This document shows positions 32,138 through 41,540 of a DNA stretch of 64,000 bases, one piece after another; positions within the stretch are counted from its first letter, which is position 1, and every line of letters begins with the position of its first letter. The stretch covers positions 1 to 64,000 of the forward strand of contig JBAXKZ010000001.1 in assembly GCA_037135095.1 (NCBI GenBank). Reading direction: 5' to 3'. The translations under genes were made by a program, and so were the position numbers. This stretch comes from CAIMZW01 sp037135095 (GTDB taxonomy: Bacteria > Actinomycetota > Actinomycetes > Nanopelagicales > Nanopelagicaceae). The notes beneath the pieces were generated by a model. That model saw nothing but the letters and a program-made list of their open reading frames with translations, searched no databases and was not told where the DNA came from.

Positions 32138-32683
32138 ATGACCACTTCACTTGATTCGTCGACAAATATAATTACCCGACCAATAGAATTTGCGCGGGCA
32201 GGCTCACCAGTTCCAATAGATCCAGCGCTTTGGCGCCATCCCATGCTCGCCCTCTATGAAGCGCAGCCAGCGCCCACTCCAAAGATCCCGACAAAACTCT
32301 TCCTGGTGCCAACACCAGATACCTACCCTGGTGAGGAGATTGATCCCGAATTCTCCGCCCGTCCCAGTTACAAAAGCGAGCTCCCGGAACTTCAACCTTG
32401 GGTGGAACGATTTGTGATCGGAGTAATTGAAATTTGGGGCGGCCGACGCCAACCAATGCAATTAGCCAGATGGTGTCACCGCAGCGTGCACTCACAATTA
32501 ACTAGGAGCAGTGGCAGTTATAAAGAGATACCGCGGGTGCGAAAGATCTATCTTTCAGAGCCAGTTGAAGGGGTTTGTGAAACCACAGTCACGCTTCGAA
32601 TCGCAGATCGAGTTCGATCTCTGATTCTGCGCTTTGAAGGCGTAGACAACCGCTGGCTCTGCACTGAACTAATCCTGTTGTAG
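32138..32683 (+). CDS. Rv3235-family protein (DUF6459)
   Basis: 181 residues from ATG 32138, with CAGATT 6 bases upstream; the frame extends to 32075 without support. The C-terminal 100 residues match the Rv3235 family: WVERFVIGVIEIWGGRRQPMQLARWCHRSVHSQL, then VRKIYLSEPVEGVCETTVTLRIADRVRSLILRFEGVDNRWLCTEL. The N-terminal part is proline-rich and probably disordered. The function is unknown, but the gene is conserved beside secA in actinobacteria. Its stop codon directly abuts the convergent secA stop with no spacer. Confidence 0.83.
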   Translation: MTTSLDSSTNIITRPIEFARAGSPVPIDPALWRHPMLALYEAQPAPTPKIPTKLFLVPTPDTYPGEEIDPEFSARPSYKSELPELQPWVERFVIGVIEIWGGRRQPMQLARWCHRSVHSQLTRSSGSYKEIPRVRKIYLSEPVEGVCETTVTLRIADRVRSLILRFEGVDNRWLCTELILL

Positions 32684-35362
32684 TTAAGCGGCACCGTGGC
32701 AGCGCTTGTATTTGCGCCCAGATCCGCAAGGACATGGAGCATTTCGGCTGGTACCGCCGCCACTTTCGCGAACAACGCCATCGACATCTGCTGCCGAATA
32801 GCGAAGTTGCTGGGTCGGGTGAGAATCGGCTTCTAGGCCTTTTGCTCCGACTTCGTTGCTTTCACTTTCGATTTGGACTTCAACATTAAAGAGATAACCG
32901 ACCATCTCTTCCTTTATGGAATCCATCATGGCAGCAAATAAATCAAAGCCTTCGCGTTGGTATTCAACTAGAGGATCGCGCTGGGCCATTGCACGAAGCC
33001 CAATGCCTTCCTGTAGATAATCCATCTCGTAAAGATGCTCTCGCCACTTGCGATCTAGAACCGAAAGTAAAACTTTTCGTTCTAGCTCTCTGGTGACTTC
33101 TGGTGTGAGAGATTCCTCGCGGGTGGCATACGCCGCCTGCGCATCTTCCAATACTTTATGAAGCAAGTAGCCTTGATCTAAGCCGGCACGAGAACCGACT
33201 TCAGCCTCGATCGATTCAATCGTGAACGAGACCGGGTAGAGCGACTTAAGCGCAGTAAATAGCGTCTCAAGGTCCCAATTTTCTGGGTAGCCCTCGGAAG
33301 TTGCGGCAGTTACATATGCGGTCAAAGTATCCGCCATGAATGTTGCGACTTGTTCCTTTATGTCAGCGCCTTCTAATACTTCACGACGTTCCCGATAGAC
33401 GACCTCTCGCTGTCTATTCATAACATCGTCGTACTTCAAAACATTCTTACGCATATCAAAGTTGAGTGCTTCAACTTGAGTTTGCGCTGATCTAATCGCA
33501 TTTGAAACCAATTTTGATTCGATAGGGGCATCCTCTGGGATTCCCGCTGCACCTAAGAAGCGCTCAACCATCCCGGAGTTAAAACGACGCATCAAATCAT
33601 CTTGGAGTGAAAGGTAGAAACGGGATTCGCCGGGATCGCCCTGGCGACCAGACCGACCGCGCAACTGATTATCAATACGGCGCGATTCGTGACGCTCGGT
33701 ACCTAAAACATAGAGGCCACCAAGTTCAACTACGGTCTCGTGCTCCTTGGCTACTGCTGCTTTTTGCTTCGCAAGTTCTGGAGCCCACGCGGCTTCGTAC
33801 TGCTCCGGGGTTTCTACCGGAGATAGTCCCTTACGTTGAAGTTCGAAATCGGTCATAAACTCAGGGTTTCCGCCCAACATAATGTCGGTTCCACGACCGG
33901 CCATATTGGTGGCAACTGTCACCGCACCGATTGATCCGGCCCGAGCAATGATGGCGGCTTCGCGTTCGTGCTGCTTAGCATTTAGTACTTCATGGGGAAT
34001 ACCGCGCTTTTTCAGAAGTGAGGCAAGTTCTTCCGATTTTTCTACGCTTACAGTTCCAACCAAGACCGGTTGGCCCTTGCGGTGACGTTCTGCAATGTCA
34101 TCGGCGGCGGCAATAAATTTTCCGACCTCGGATTTATATATTAGATCTGAACGGTCTTCCCGCTGCATTGGCTTATTCGTCGGAATTGGAATAACACCAA
34201 GCTTGTAAATCTGCATTAATTCCGCGGCTTCGGTCATTGCGGTTCCGGTCATGCCCGAAAGGCGGTTATATAGCCGGAAATAGTTCTGCAGGGTAATGGT
34301 TGCCAAAGTCTGGTTCTCGTCTTTGATTTCGACGCGCTCTTTTGCTTCCAGAGCTTGATGGAGACCTTCGTTGTAGCGACGGCCCGCCAAAATTCGACCA
34401 GTGTGCTCATCGACGATTAGTAGCTCCCCGCTCATCACCACGTAATCTTTATCGCGCTTGAAAAGTTCCTTGGCGCGAACAGCATTATTTAGGTAGCCGA
34501 TCATTGGAGTGTTCACGGATTCATAAAGATTTTCGATCCCTAACAACTCTTCTACCTTGGTCACGCCCTCTTCCAAAATTCCAACCGTGCGCTTCTTTTC
34601 ATCTATTTCATAATGCGCATCTCGCTCAAGTTTTCCAGCGATGGTAGCGAATTCCATGTACCACTTGGTGGCCTTATCTGCGGGACCACTGATGATCAAA
34701 GGAGTACGCGCTTCATCGATCAGAATTGAGTCAACTTCGTCAACCACAGCAAAGTTGTGTTCGCGCTGTACGCAATCTTCCAGCGCCCATGCCATGTTGT
34801 CGCGAAGATAATCAAAACCAAATTCGTTGTTGGTGCCGTAGGTAATATCAGACAAATACGCTTCGCGACGTTCTGTTGGAGTCATGCTCGAGAGAATTAC
34901 ACCGACTTTGAGCCCTAAGAAACGATGGATTCGACCCATCCACTCGCTGTCGCGCTCCGCTAGATAATCGTTAACGGTAACCACGTGCACACCTTTACCG
35001 CTGATCGCATTTAGGTAGGAAGGTAGAGTTGCAACGAGAGTCTTTCCTTCACCGGTCTTCATTTCGGCGATATTGCCTTGATGAAGCGCGGCGCCACCCA
35101 TGATCTGTACGTCATAGTGACGCTGACCCAAAGTTCGGCGCGCTGCTTCCCGAACTACTGCAAATGCTTCAGGCAGTAATTCATCCAAGGTAGTTCCGGC
35201 GCCATATTTGGCTCGGAATTCCTCGGTCTTGGCGCGAAGATCCTCATCCGAAAGAGCGGAGATCTGAGGCTCAAACTCATTAACTGAAGCCGCGATCTTC
35301 TCTAACGCCCGAATGGCTCGGCCTTCGCCAGCACGTAACATCTTGTCAATAAAGGCAGCCAC
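32684..35362 (-). CDS. secA: Preprotein translocase ATPase SecA
   Basis: 892 residues. DEAD-like motor: MKTGEGKTLVATLPSYL (Walker A), a DEVDSILIDEARTPLIISG segment (Walker B), GRGTDI, QLRGRSGRQGDPGESRFYLS, and a C-terminal zinc-binding tail NAPCPCGSGRKYKRCHG. SecA drives unfolded preproteins through SecYEG. The conserved zinc tail and full length indicate the housekeeping SecA1 rather than the accessory SecA2. GTG start with AGAGGA 5 bases upstream. It serves the many exported proteins in the window. Order Rv3235, secA, comF matches Mycobacterium, minus the hibernation-factor gene. Confidence 0.97.
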   Translation of the reverse strand: MAAFIDKMLRAGEGRAIRALEKIAASVNEFEPQISALSDEDLRAKTEEFRAKYGAGTTLDELLPEAFAVVREAARRTLGQRHYDVQIMGGAALHQGNIAEMKTGEGKTLVATLPSYLNAISGKGVHVVTVNDYLAERDSEWMGRIHRFLGLKVGVILSSMTPTERREAYLSDITYGTNNEFGFDYLRDNMAWALEDCVQREHNFAVVDEVDSILIDEARTPLIISGPADKATKWYMEFATIAGKLERDAHYEIDEKKRTVGILEEGVTKVEELLGIENLYESVNTPMIGYLNNAVRAKELFKRDKDYVVMSGELLIVDEHTGRILAGRRYNEGLHQALEAKERVEIKDENQTLATITLQNYFRLYNRLSGMTGTAMTEAAELMQIYKLGVIPIPTNKPMQREDRSDLIYKSEVGKFIAAADDIAERHRKGQPVLVGTVSVEKSEELASLLKKRGIPHEVLNAKQHEREAAIIARAGSIGAVTVATNMAGRGTDIMLGGNPEFMTDFELQRKGLSPVETPEQYEAAWAPELAKQKAAVAKEHETVVELGGLYVLGTERHESRRIDNQLRGRSGRQGDPGESRFYLSLQDDLMRRFNSGMVERFLGAAGIPEDAPIESKLVSNAIRSAQTQVEALNFDMRKNVLKYDDVMNRQREVVYRERREVLEGADIKEQVATFMADTLTAYVTAATSEGYPENWDLETLFTALKSLYPVSFTIESIEAEVGSRAGLDQGYLLHKVLEDAQAAYATREESLTPEVTRELERKVLLSVLDRKWREHLYEMDYLQEGIGLRAMAQRDPLVEYQREGFDLFAAMMDSIKEEMVGYLFNVEVQIESESNEVGAKGLEADSHPTQQLRYSAADVDGVVRESGGGTSRNAPCPCGSGRKYKRCHGAA

Positions 35363-35440
35363 AAATCCTCTTTCGCTTTAACTTGAAATAGTCCAGGGTG
35401 GTTCTTGTGCTCAAACTCAGGGTATGAGCCGTTCCAGCCC

Positions 35441-36130
35441 CTATCGTAAGGGGAAATAGCGGGGCGAGGCACATGCAGCGATTACAGCAAGCGGCGCCAG
35501 ATTGGCGAGCTTTAGCGCTCGAACCCCCTCTCGGACCGTCGCGCCAGTAGTTATCACATCATCCAGAAGGACCAAATCCTGCCCCGGCAATCGGAGAAAT
35601 TGCTCAGGATCGAGTGAAAAAGCCTGGAGAAGGTTTTCGCCCCGCTCCTTCGGAGTTAGCCCGGTTTGGTCTTTGACCCGACGGTTGTGGCGAAAAATTG
35701 GGATCACGGATATTTGAACCGATGGCCAATCAGGCGCGAGCAAATCGCAAACGGCTGTTGCCAGCTTGGCACCATGGTCGCAGCCCCGACGACGATTGGC
35801 ACTGGCTCTAGAGGGCATTGGAAGCAGGGCTACTTTCCCAGCAACGCTGGAGTTTAGTAATTGTTCGAGCGGTCCAAGAAGAGCACCGGCCAGAGCGGCT
35901 TTAGCATTGGCGTTGCCCGCCTCTTTGGCTGCTAAAACAATTCCAGCAGTTCGCTCTTGATATCTCGCAGTTATAAAAAGTGGCAGCTGGTCGAGGTAGC
36001 TGCGAGTCGGTGAAATAGTGAAAAGTTTTCTGCAGCGCGCACAAATATTAGTTCCAGATTCTCCGCAACCTAGGCACGCTGGCGGAAAGACTAATGAGCG
36101 AAGGGAGCGCAATTCATTGAGCACGTGCAA
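35441..36130 (-). CDS. comF: ComF family phosphoribosyltransferase-like protein
   Basis: 229 residues. An N-terminal zinc ribbon (CLGCGESGTNICARC) and a C-terminal phosphoribosyltransferase fold with the PRPP loop VLLDDVITTGATV and the family motif NRRRGCDHGAKLA. ComF proteins take part in DNA uptake in competent bacteria, but many non-competent actinobacteria also carry the gene, so the in vivo role is open. It follows mtrB after 11 bases. TTG 36130 and GTG 36124 are both plausible starts; the latter has better ribosome-binding spacing. Confidence 0.87.
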   Translation of the reverse strand: MHVLNELRSLRSLVFPPACLGCGESGTNICARCRKLFTISPTRSYLDQLPLFITARYQERTAGIVLAAKEAGNANAKAALAGALLGPLEQLLNSSVAGKVALLPMPSRASANRRRGCDHGAKLATAVCDLLAPDWPSVQISVIPIFRHNRRVKDQTGLTPKERGENLLQAFSLDPEQFLRLPGQDLVLLDDVITTGATVREGVRALKLANLAPLAVIAACASPRYFPLR

Positions 36131-36141
36131 TGCTCTCGAAC

Positions 36142-37716
36142 TTAAAGTTCCTCGTCTTCCGCTTCAATTAAAATTGGGGATAATTCCGAAGGGGGCAGAA
36201 CTGGAATCGGATGGGAAGCCATCTCGACTCCAGCCGATTTCGGAATCGTCAAAACAAAATGTGCGCCGCGCCGCAATCGACCCCAAGCCTCTAACGTGCC
36301 GTGATGGAGTTTTGCATCTTCAAGGGCGATGGAAAGTCCAAGCCCAGTACCGCCCCGAACTCGCGCTCTGGCTGGATCGGCGCGCCAAAAACGATCAAAG
36401 AGCCGAGCAGAATCTTTCTCTTGAAAACCAATGCCGTAATCCCTAACACCGATAGCCACGGCATCTTCACTCTCTACAATGGTGATATCGATTGGCTTGC
36501 CATCACAATGGTCTAAAGCGTTAGTAATCAAGTTCCGGAAAATTCGTTCAATTCGTCTGGAGTCGGCATCGATGATTACGGGTTCCAATGGCGAATAAAT
36601 GTGAATAATTTTGTCTCTACTTGGATGCAAGTAATCCACGGTCCGCTTCAATAATTGAATGATGTCAACCGGTTCTGTAACCATTACTGCGGCTTCGGCA
36701 TCGAATCGACTTACTTCTAAGAGGTCGGCTAGAAGTCGTTCAAAACGATCGATTTGGGCTATTAAAAGCTCGGCGCTTCGAGCCACCTTTGAGGTAAAAG
36801 AACTGCGTGAGGCGTTAATAACTTCAGAGGCCATTCGAATGGTAGTTAATGGGGTTCGAAGCTCATGGGAAACATCCGACACGAATCGTTGCTGCAACCT
36901 AGAGAGATTTTCCAGCCGAGAGATCTGCTGCTGCATAGAAAGAGCCATCTCGTTAAATGAAGTGCCGAGTCGGGCAATTTCATTCTCGCCATGAACTTCC
37001 ATCCGGCGCCCAAGATCACCCGCCGATAGTTGCTCGGCAATTTCAGCCGCCTCGCGAATAGGGATTACCACCTGCCGAATAACGAGCCAGGTCACTAACC
37101 CAATCAATATCAACAGAGCCAACCCAGTAAACCAAAGAGAGGTACGAATTAGATTTACGGTGTTAGCTTGAGAATTTAATTGATAAAGAAAGTAAAGCTC
37201 GTAGGTTCCGGCTCTTGGGATTCCAATTCGAGAGCCGACCGCAATTCCATCTTCGACCTTGCCTCCTAGATAACGAATCTTGGTCTTTGCCCAATGCGAA
37301 CCGGTTTTAGTTCGAACCAGGGTGCGCAGTGAATCAGGAACTGATGCCGGAGAAAGTAGATTTGAAGTGCGTTCCAGATTATTGGCGACCGGCTTTACTA
37401 TCGGAAAATGAAGCAGAGCAATTTCACGGCCAGCGGTTGCCCCGTTAAGAGAGGCAATGGATATCATTTGATCTACTGACTTTTTAACAGCCGCATCATT
37501 TTGGAATTGCGCAACCGCAATTTGAACCTCGATTGAACGAGCAGAAGTCTCGGAATCGGAAATAGCGTTATTTAATTTCTCGTGGAAAATACCAGTGGAA
37601 ATCTGGCTGAGTAGAGCCGATCCGACTAACCAAATAATTCCGAGTGAAAGAAGAACGCTATTTCCGGTCACTCGCCAAACCAGCGAATTTCGCCAGCGGC
37701 GTTTTTCTGCCATCAT
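36142..37716 (-). CDS. mtrB: Sensor histidine kinase MtrB
   Basis: 524 residues. Two transmembrane helices (about 18-40 and 194-214) flank an extracytoplasmic domain; a HAMP domain (about 210-265) follows, then HisKA with phosphoacceptor His284 in VSDVSHELRTPLTTIR and a HATPase domain (NALDHCDGKP, VRDYGIGF, GTGLGLSIALEDAKLHHG). MtrB phosphorylates MtrA and responds to cell-wall and osmotic cues in actinobacteria. It overlaps mtrA by 4 bases. The lipoprotein gene lpqB, which normally follows mtrB and modulates it, is missing here; comF follows directly. Confidence 0.95.
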   Translation of the reverse strand: MMAEKRRWRNSLVWRVTGNSVLLSLGIIWLVGSALLSQISTGIFHEKLNNAISDSETSARSIEVQIAVAQFQNDAAVKKSVDQMISIASLNGATAGREIALLHFPIVKPVANNLERTSNLLSPASVPDSLRTLVRTKTGSHWAKTKIRYLGGKVEDGIAVGSRIGIPRAGTYELYFLYQLNSQANTVNLIRTSLWFTGLALLILIGLVTWLVIRQVVIPIREAAEIAEQLSAGDLGRRMEVHGENEIARLGTSFNEMALSMQQQISRLENLSRLQQRFVSDVSHELRTPLTTIRMASEVINASRSSFTSKVARSAELLIAQIDRFERLLADLLEVSRFDAEAAVMVTEPVDIIQLLKRTVDYLHPSRDKIIHIYSPLEPVIIDADSRRIERIFRNLITNALDHCDGKPIDITIVESEDAVAIGVRDYGIGFQEKDSARLFDRFWRADPARARVRGGTGLGLSIALEDAKLHHGTLEAWGRLRRGAHFVLTIPKSAGVEMASHPIPVLPPSELSPILIEAEDEEL

Positions 37717-38402
37717 TGCTCTTTCGATCCAGGCACTCCTGCCTTATAACCAACCCCTCTAACGGTGACAATCAACTCGGGATTTTCAGGATCTGTTTCA
37801 ACTTTTGAACGCAGCCGTTGGACGTGAACATTTACCAATCGAGTATCTGTGGCATGCCGATAACCCCAGACCTCGTTAAGAAGGGCCTCTCGAGTGAAAA
37901 CCCGACCGGGTTCTTTGGCAAGAGCAACCAAGAGATCGAACTCGAGGCGAGTAAGTGGAATTACTTTGCCCTCGCGCATAATGGAATGAGCCAATTGATC
38001 TATGGCGATGTCGCCAATTTTCAAACCGCCTGCAGTCTCTGAAATGACGCGTCGCAACCGAGTTTTGATTCGCGCGACTAATTCCGAAGGATTAAATGGT
38101 TTAACCATGTAATCGTCAGCCCCGGCCTCGAGACCTAACACCACATCATGAGTGTCGCCCTTAGCAGTCAACATAACGATCGGGACCATCGACTCTTCCC
38201 GAATTAAGCGAGCAACCTCGTTGCCGTTAATTCCGGGAAGCATCACATCAAGGAGAACCAAATCTGGTGTTTGAGCATGGAATAGATCCATGACCTCATC
38301 ACCCCGATTTACTAAATCAACTTCAAACCCAGCACCAGTCAGAACGATGCCAAGCATCTCTGCTAAATCTTGATCGTCATCAACGACCATGATTAGGGTC
38401 AT
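37713..38402 (-). CDS. mtrA: DNA-binding response regulator MtrA
   Basis: 229 residues. OmpR-type: a receiver domain with acidic pocket DDD at 8-10 and phosphoacceptor Asp52 (LLDVMLPG), then a winged-helix DNA-binding domain (LTRLEFDLLVALAKEPGRVFTREALLNEVWGYRHATDTRLVNVHVQRLRSKVE). MtrA controls cell division, wall hydrolase and replication genes in actinobacteria and is often essential. Its start overlaps the ahcY stop by one base (TAATG) and mtrB follows with a 4-base overlap, the actinobacterial ahcY-mtrA-mtrB arrangement. Confidence 0.97.
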   Translation of the reverse strand: MTLIMVVDDDQDLAEMLGIVLTGAGFEVDLVNRGDEVMDLFHAQTPDLVLLDVMLPGINGNEVARLIREESMVPIVMLTAKGDTHDVVLGLEAGADDYMVKPFNPSELVARIKTRLRRVISETAGGLKIGDIAIDQLAHSIMREGKVIPLTRLEFDLLVALAKEPGRVFTREALLNEVWGYRHATDTRLVNVHVQRLRSKVETDPENPELIVTVRGVGYKAGVPGSKEQ

Positions 38403-39676
38403 TAGCTACCGTGCTCCCAAGAGTTCAGATACAGGTCCTGAGCGGCAGTCAGCTTGTCGATGGTGGCGCCCATGCTCTCGAGTTTCAATCGCGCTACCTC
38501 TTTGTCGATCGAGGTTGGCACGTCGTGGATCCCAGCGCTCAGTTGGCTAGCCATCTTCAATAGCCACTCGGCGGTAAGAGCTTGATCTGAGAAAGACATA
38601 TCCATAACGGAGGCTGGGTGGCCTTCAGCTGCGCCAAGGTTTACTAAGCGACCTTCTGCGAGCAATAAAATTCGACGGCCATCTTTGAGGGCGTATTCAT
38701 CAGTCTGGTGGCGAATTTTAGAATTCTTTTGCGCGGCGTTCTGCTCAAGCCATGCAACATCAATTTCGATGTCGAAGTGACCAGCGTTAGCCAAAATCGC
38801 GCCATCTTTCATAATGCGGAAATGCTCTTCGCGAAGAACATCACGGTTGCCAGTAACTGTTACGAAGAAATCGCCCAAAGCTGCGGCCTGAGTCATAGGC
38901 ATGACTCGATAGCCCTGCATCATTGCATCAAGCGCCTTGGTCGGATCAATTTCAGTAACAATCACATCGGCGCCTAAACCTTTTGCGCGTTCTGCAACGC
39001 CTTTACCGCAGTAGCCAAATCCGGCAACAACAAAAATCTTGCCTGCGATTAATGAGTTGGTGGATCGGAAAATAGCATCAAGAGTTGACTGGCCAGTGCC
39101 AAATCGATTGTCGAACATGTGCTTGGTGTCGGTGTCGTTGACGGCAATCATTGGAAACTTTAGGGCGCCATCTTTGGTCATCTGATTCAAGCGAATGACA
39201 CCAGTGGTTGTCTCTTCGCAGCCGCCGATAATGCCTTCAATCAGTTCGGTACGAGTCGTGTGCAAAGTGTTTACTAAGTCGCAACCGTCGTCAAAAACCA
39301 AATGAGGCTTAATATCCAAGGCGGCATTTATATGACGATAGTAACCCTCGCGATCCACAGCATTTCGAGCGAAAACATTGATGCCAAATTCGGAAACTAA
39401 AGCTGCCGCAGTGTCATCTTGGGTAGATAATGGATTGGAAGCACAAAGTGCTAGTTCAGCGCCACCGGCTTTAAGAGCGCGCATCAAGTTTGCCGTCTCA
39501 GTAGTGACATGCATGCAGGCAGCGATTCGGATACCTACAAATGGCTGTTCCTTTTCAAAACGGGCTTTGATCTGAGCCAAAACTGGCATGTTGCGTTCGG
39601 CCCATTCAATTCGCTTCTTTCCTTCAGCGGCAAGAGCGGGGTTTGCTACATCAAAATTTGTGGTTTCTAACGGCAC
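38402..39676 (-). CDS. ahcY: Adenosylhomocysteinase
   Basis: 424 residues from GTG 39676, chosen because TTGGAG sits 6-7 bases before it; a TTG at 39688 extends it by four codons. Signatures: IAACMHVTTETANLMRALKAGGAELALCASNPLSTQDD, a NAD-binding fold GKIFVVAGFGYCGKGVAERAKGLGADVIVTEIDP and HPASVMDMSF near the end. It splits S-adenosylhomocysteine to adenosine and homocysteine, feeding the methionine cycle. It is a short-type enzyme without the ~40-residue insertion of mycobacterial SahH. Two bases after the phosphomannomutase stop in the longer reading, so cotranscription is likely. Confidence 0.95.
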   Translation of the reverse strand: MPLETTNFDVANPALAAEGKKRIEWAERNMPVLAQIKARFEKEQPFVGIRIAACMHVTTETANLMRALKAGGAELALCASNPLSTQDDTAAALVSEFGINVFARNAVDREGYYRHINAALDIKPHLVFDDGCDLVNTLHTTRTELIEGIIGGCEETTTGVIRLNQMTKDGALKFPMIAVNDTDTKHMFDNRFGTGQSTLDAIFRSTNSLIAGKIFVVAGFGYCGKGVAERAKGLGADVIVTEIDPTKALDAMMQGYRVMPMTQAAALGDFFVTVTGNRDVLREEHFRIMKDGAILANAGHFDIEIDVAWLEQNAAQKNSKIRHQTDEYALKDGRRILLLAEGRLVNLGAAEGHPASVMDMSFSDQALTAEWLLKMASQLSAGIHDVPTSIDKEVARLKLESMGATIDKLTAAQDLYLNSWEHGS

Positions 39677-39689
39677 GCGGGACTCCAAT

Positions 39690-41072
39690 TTAATTCAGTG
39701 GACTGGAAGAGATTACCGCAAGTACGCCATCTCTGACCTCTCGCATCAACTCTTGGGTTTGAGCCTCAACATTGAGCCTTAAAAGTGGCTCAGTATTAGA
39801 GGCTCTAACGTTGAACCACCAAGATTTAGCGGTCACCGTAAGTCCATCAAGTTCATCGATCTGATTGACCTGGCCATATTCCCGGCGAATCCGTTCTAGC
39901 GCGGCCGGAATATCGGCAACGATGGTATTTAACTCCCCGCTGGCGACATAGCGGTTGTACTCCTGCAAGAGCTTCGATAGCGGGAGATCGCTCTCGGCCA
40001 ACTCGGTTAACGCAAAAAGGGCCGCCAGCATTCCGGAATCCGCACGCCAAAAATCTGCAAAATAGAAATGGCCCGAATGTTCACCACCAAAAATAGCGCC
40101 CGTCTCTGCCATCATCTTCTTAATATATGAATGACCCACGCGCGATTTGATTGCAGTGCCACCGTGTTCTGCTACAACCTCTGGGACTGATTTTGAAGAA
40201 ATTAGGTTGTAAATAATATTTGCCCCAGGTTTGCGTTTTAGTTCTCGGACCGCGATCAGGCAAGTGAGAGCAGATGGGTTTACCAAATCGCCATTTTCAT
40301 CAACCAAAAAACAGCGATCAGCATCGCCATCGAAAGCTAACCCAATATCGGCTTTGGTTTTTCGTACTTTCTTCTGCAAGTCGAGTAAATTTTTTGGCTC
40401 GATCGGATTGGCCTCATGGTTAGGAAAGGTGCCATCTAGTTCGAAATACATTGGGATCAATTCAACATTCAGTTTTTCCATCACTGCTGGCGCGGTGTAG
40501 CCGCCCATCCCGTTACCCGCATCGATCACAACTTTTAACGAGCGAAGTGAACCTTCTCCTTGCGCCGGCAAAATCGAAAGCAGAAAATCAACATATGCGC
40601 TCAACATTTCTTTTTCACTGCTGGTTCCTGGGGGCCGATTTGAAATTGGCATACCGTCGATGAGCAGCGAGCGAATTCTTCCCAAGCCAGATTCCATACC
40701 TATGGGACGAGCGCCACTCTTGCAAAGTTTCATACCGTTATACGCCGCTGGATTATGACTGGCGGTAAACATAACTCCTGGCAGATTTAGAGAACCGGAG
40801 GCAAAATAGAGCATGTCGGTTGAGGCCAGCCCGATTCGAATTACATCCATTCCTTGGGCGCTCACACCGTCAGCAAATGCCGTAGCCAGTAGCGCCGAAG
40901 AAGGGCGCATATCTTCACCGATCACGATTGTCGCTGGTTCTCGTTCTTCTTCAAGAAATCTTGCAAAGGCCGAACCTAGGGCGAAAGCAAAGTCGGGAGT
41001 GATTTGAGTATCGACTAGACCTCTGATGTCATAGGCTTTAATAATCGCTGAAAGTTCGGCTTCAGTAAACAT
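39690..41072 (-). CDS. manB: Phosphomannomutase/phosphoglucomutase
   Basis: 460 residues. Alpha-D-phosphohexomutase: the catalytic phosphoserine is Ser105 in TASHNPAAYNGMKL, the metal loop is GLAFDGDADRCFLVD, the sugar-binding loop is GGEHSGH, and the phosphate loop near the C-terminus is RASNTEPLLRLNVE. It interconverts mannose-6-phosphate and mannose-1-phosphate for GDP-mannose; the guanylyltransferase-like gene at 46.5 kb would take the next step. TAGATT lies 6 bases before the ATG. In Mycobacterium a SIS-domain gene and manA separate this gene from sahH; both are absent here. Confidence 0.93.
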   Translation of the reverse strand: MFTEAELSAIIKAYDIRGLVDTQITPDFAFALGSAFARFLEEEREPATIVIGEDMRPSSALLATAFADGVSAQGMDVIRIGLASTDMLYFASGSLNLPGVMFTASHNPAAYNGMKLCKSGARPIGMESGLGRIRSLLIDGMPISNRPPGTSSEKEMLSAYVDFLLSILPAQGEGSLRSLKVVIDAGNGMGGYTAPAVMEKLNVELIPMYFELDGTFPNHEANPIEPKNLLDLQKKVRKTKADIGLAFDGDADRCFLVDENGDLVNPSALTCLIAVRELKRKPGANIIYNLISSKSVPEVVAEHGGTAIKSRVGHSYIKKMMAETGAIFGGEHSGHFYFADFWRADSGMLAALFALTELAESDLPLSKLLQEYNRYVASGELNTIVADIPAALERIRREYGQVNQIDELDGLTVTAKSWWFNVRASNTEPLLRLNVEAQTQELMREVRDGVLAVISSSPLN

Positions 41073-41078
41073 TTCGGC

Positions 41079-41084
41079 AATCTA
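41079..41084 (-). promoter_or_regulatory. Leaderless-type -10 box (TAGATT)
   Basis: TAGATT lies 6 bases upstream of the ATG of manB at 41072 and likely drives manB-ahcY-mtrA-mtrB-comF. Confidence 0.55.
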
Positions 41085-41132
41085 TCGCGAAAATATGGAT
41101 TTCAAAATATTGTTAAAAGGAAGCTTTAAAGA

Positions 41133-41501
41133 TTAATTGGATGGAAGCGCGCGCAAGTGACCGCGTCGGCCTATTTCCTGACTCTTGGGCTGACCATCCA
41201 TTGGTGAATTTTGACTAATTCCTGCCTCTCGTACCGCATCTGCAATTGCCATCAGATCATCATCGCTTGGCCCTTGAGCCTGCCCATCTGGCTCCGGCAT
41301 GATGACAGTCCAACCCTTGGGCAGGGTCATTCGCTCACTGTGCTCATCACAAAGATCGTAAGCGTGTGGCTCGGCAAAGGTAGCTAGAGGTCCCAACACG
41401 GCCGTGGAATCTGAATAAATATAGGTAAGGGTTTTAACCGCGAGCGCTCGACAGCCAGCCCGAGAGCAACTTCGCCCAGTTCGTGGTTGCATGCTCCTCA
41501 T
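41133..41501 (-). CDS. DUF3499 zinc-ribbon-like protein
   Basis: 122 residues. DUF3499 family (Rv3258c-like): RSCSRAGCRALAVKTLTYIYSDSTAVLGPLATFAEPHAYDLCDEHSERMTLPKGWTVI. The conserved C-x4-C and CxxH pairs suggest a zinc site. The function is unknown, but the gene is kept beside the phosphomannomutase across actinobacteria. The C-terminal 45 residues are variable. Start at 41501 follows the TAATCT box 6 bases upstream; an ATG three codons later is the alternative. Confidence 0.88.
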   Translation of the reverse strand: MRSMQPRTGRSCSRAGCRALAVKTLTYIYSDSTAVLGPLATFAEPHAYDLCDEHSERMTLPKGWTVIMPEPDGQAQGPSDDDLMAIADAVREAGISQNSPMDGQPKSQEIGRRGHLRALPSN

Positions 41502-41507
41502 ATTGAG

Positions 41508-41513
41508 AGATTA
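41508..41513 (-). promoter_or_regulatory. Leaderless-type -10 box (TAATCT)
   Basis: TAATCT lies 6 bases before the ATG of the DUF3499 gene at 41501, within the 39-base gap after the DUF5719 gene. Confidence 0.5.
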
Positions 41514-41540
41514 CTGCCTAGTGGATTGAAAAGCGGGGAT

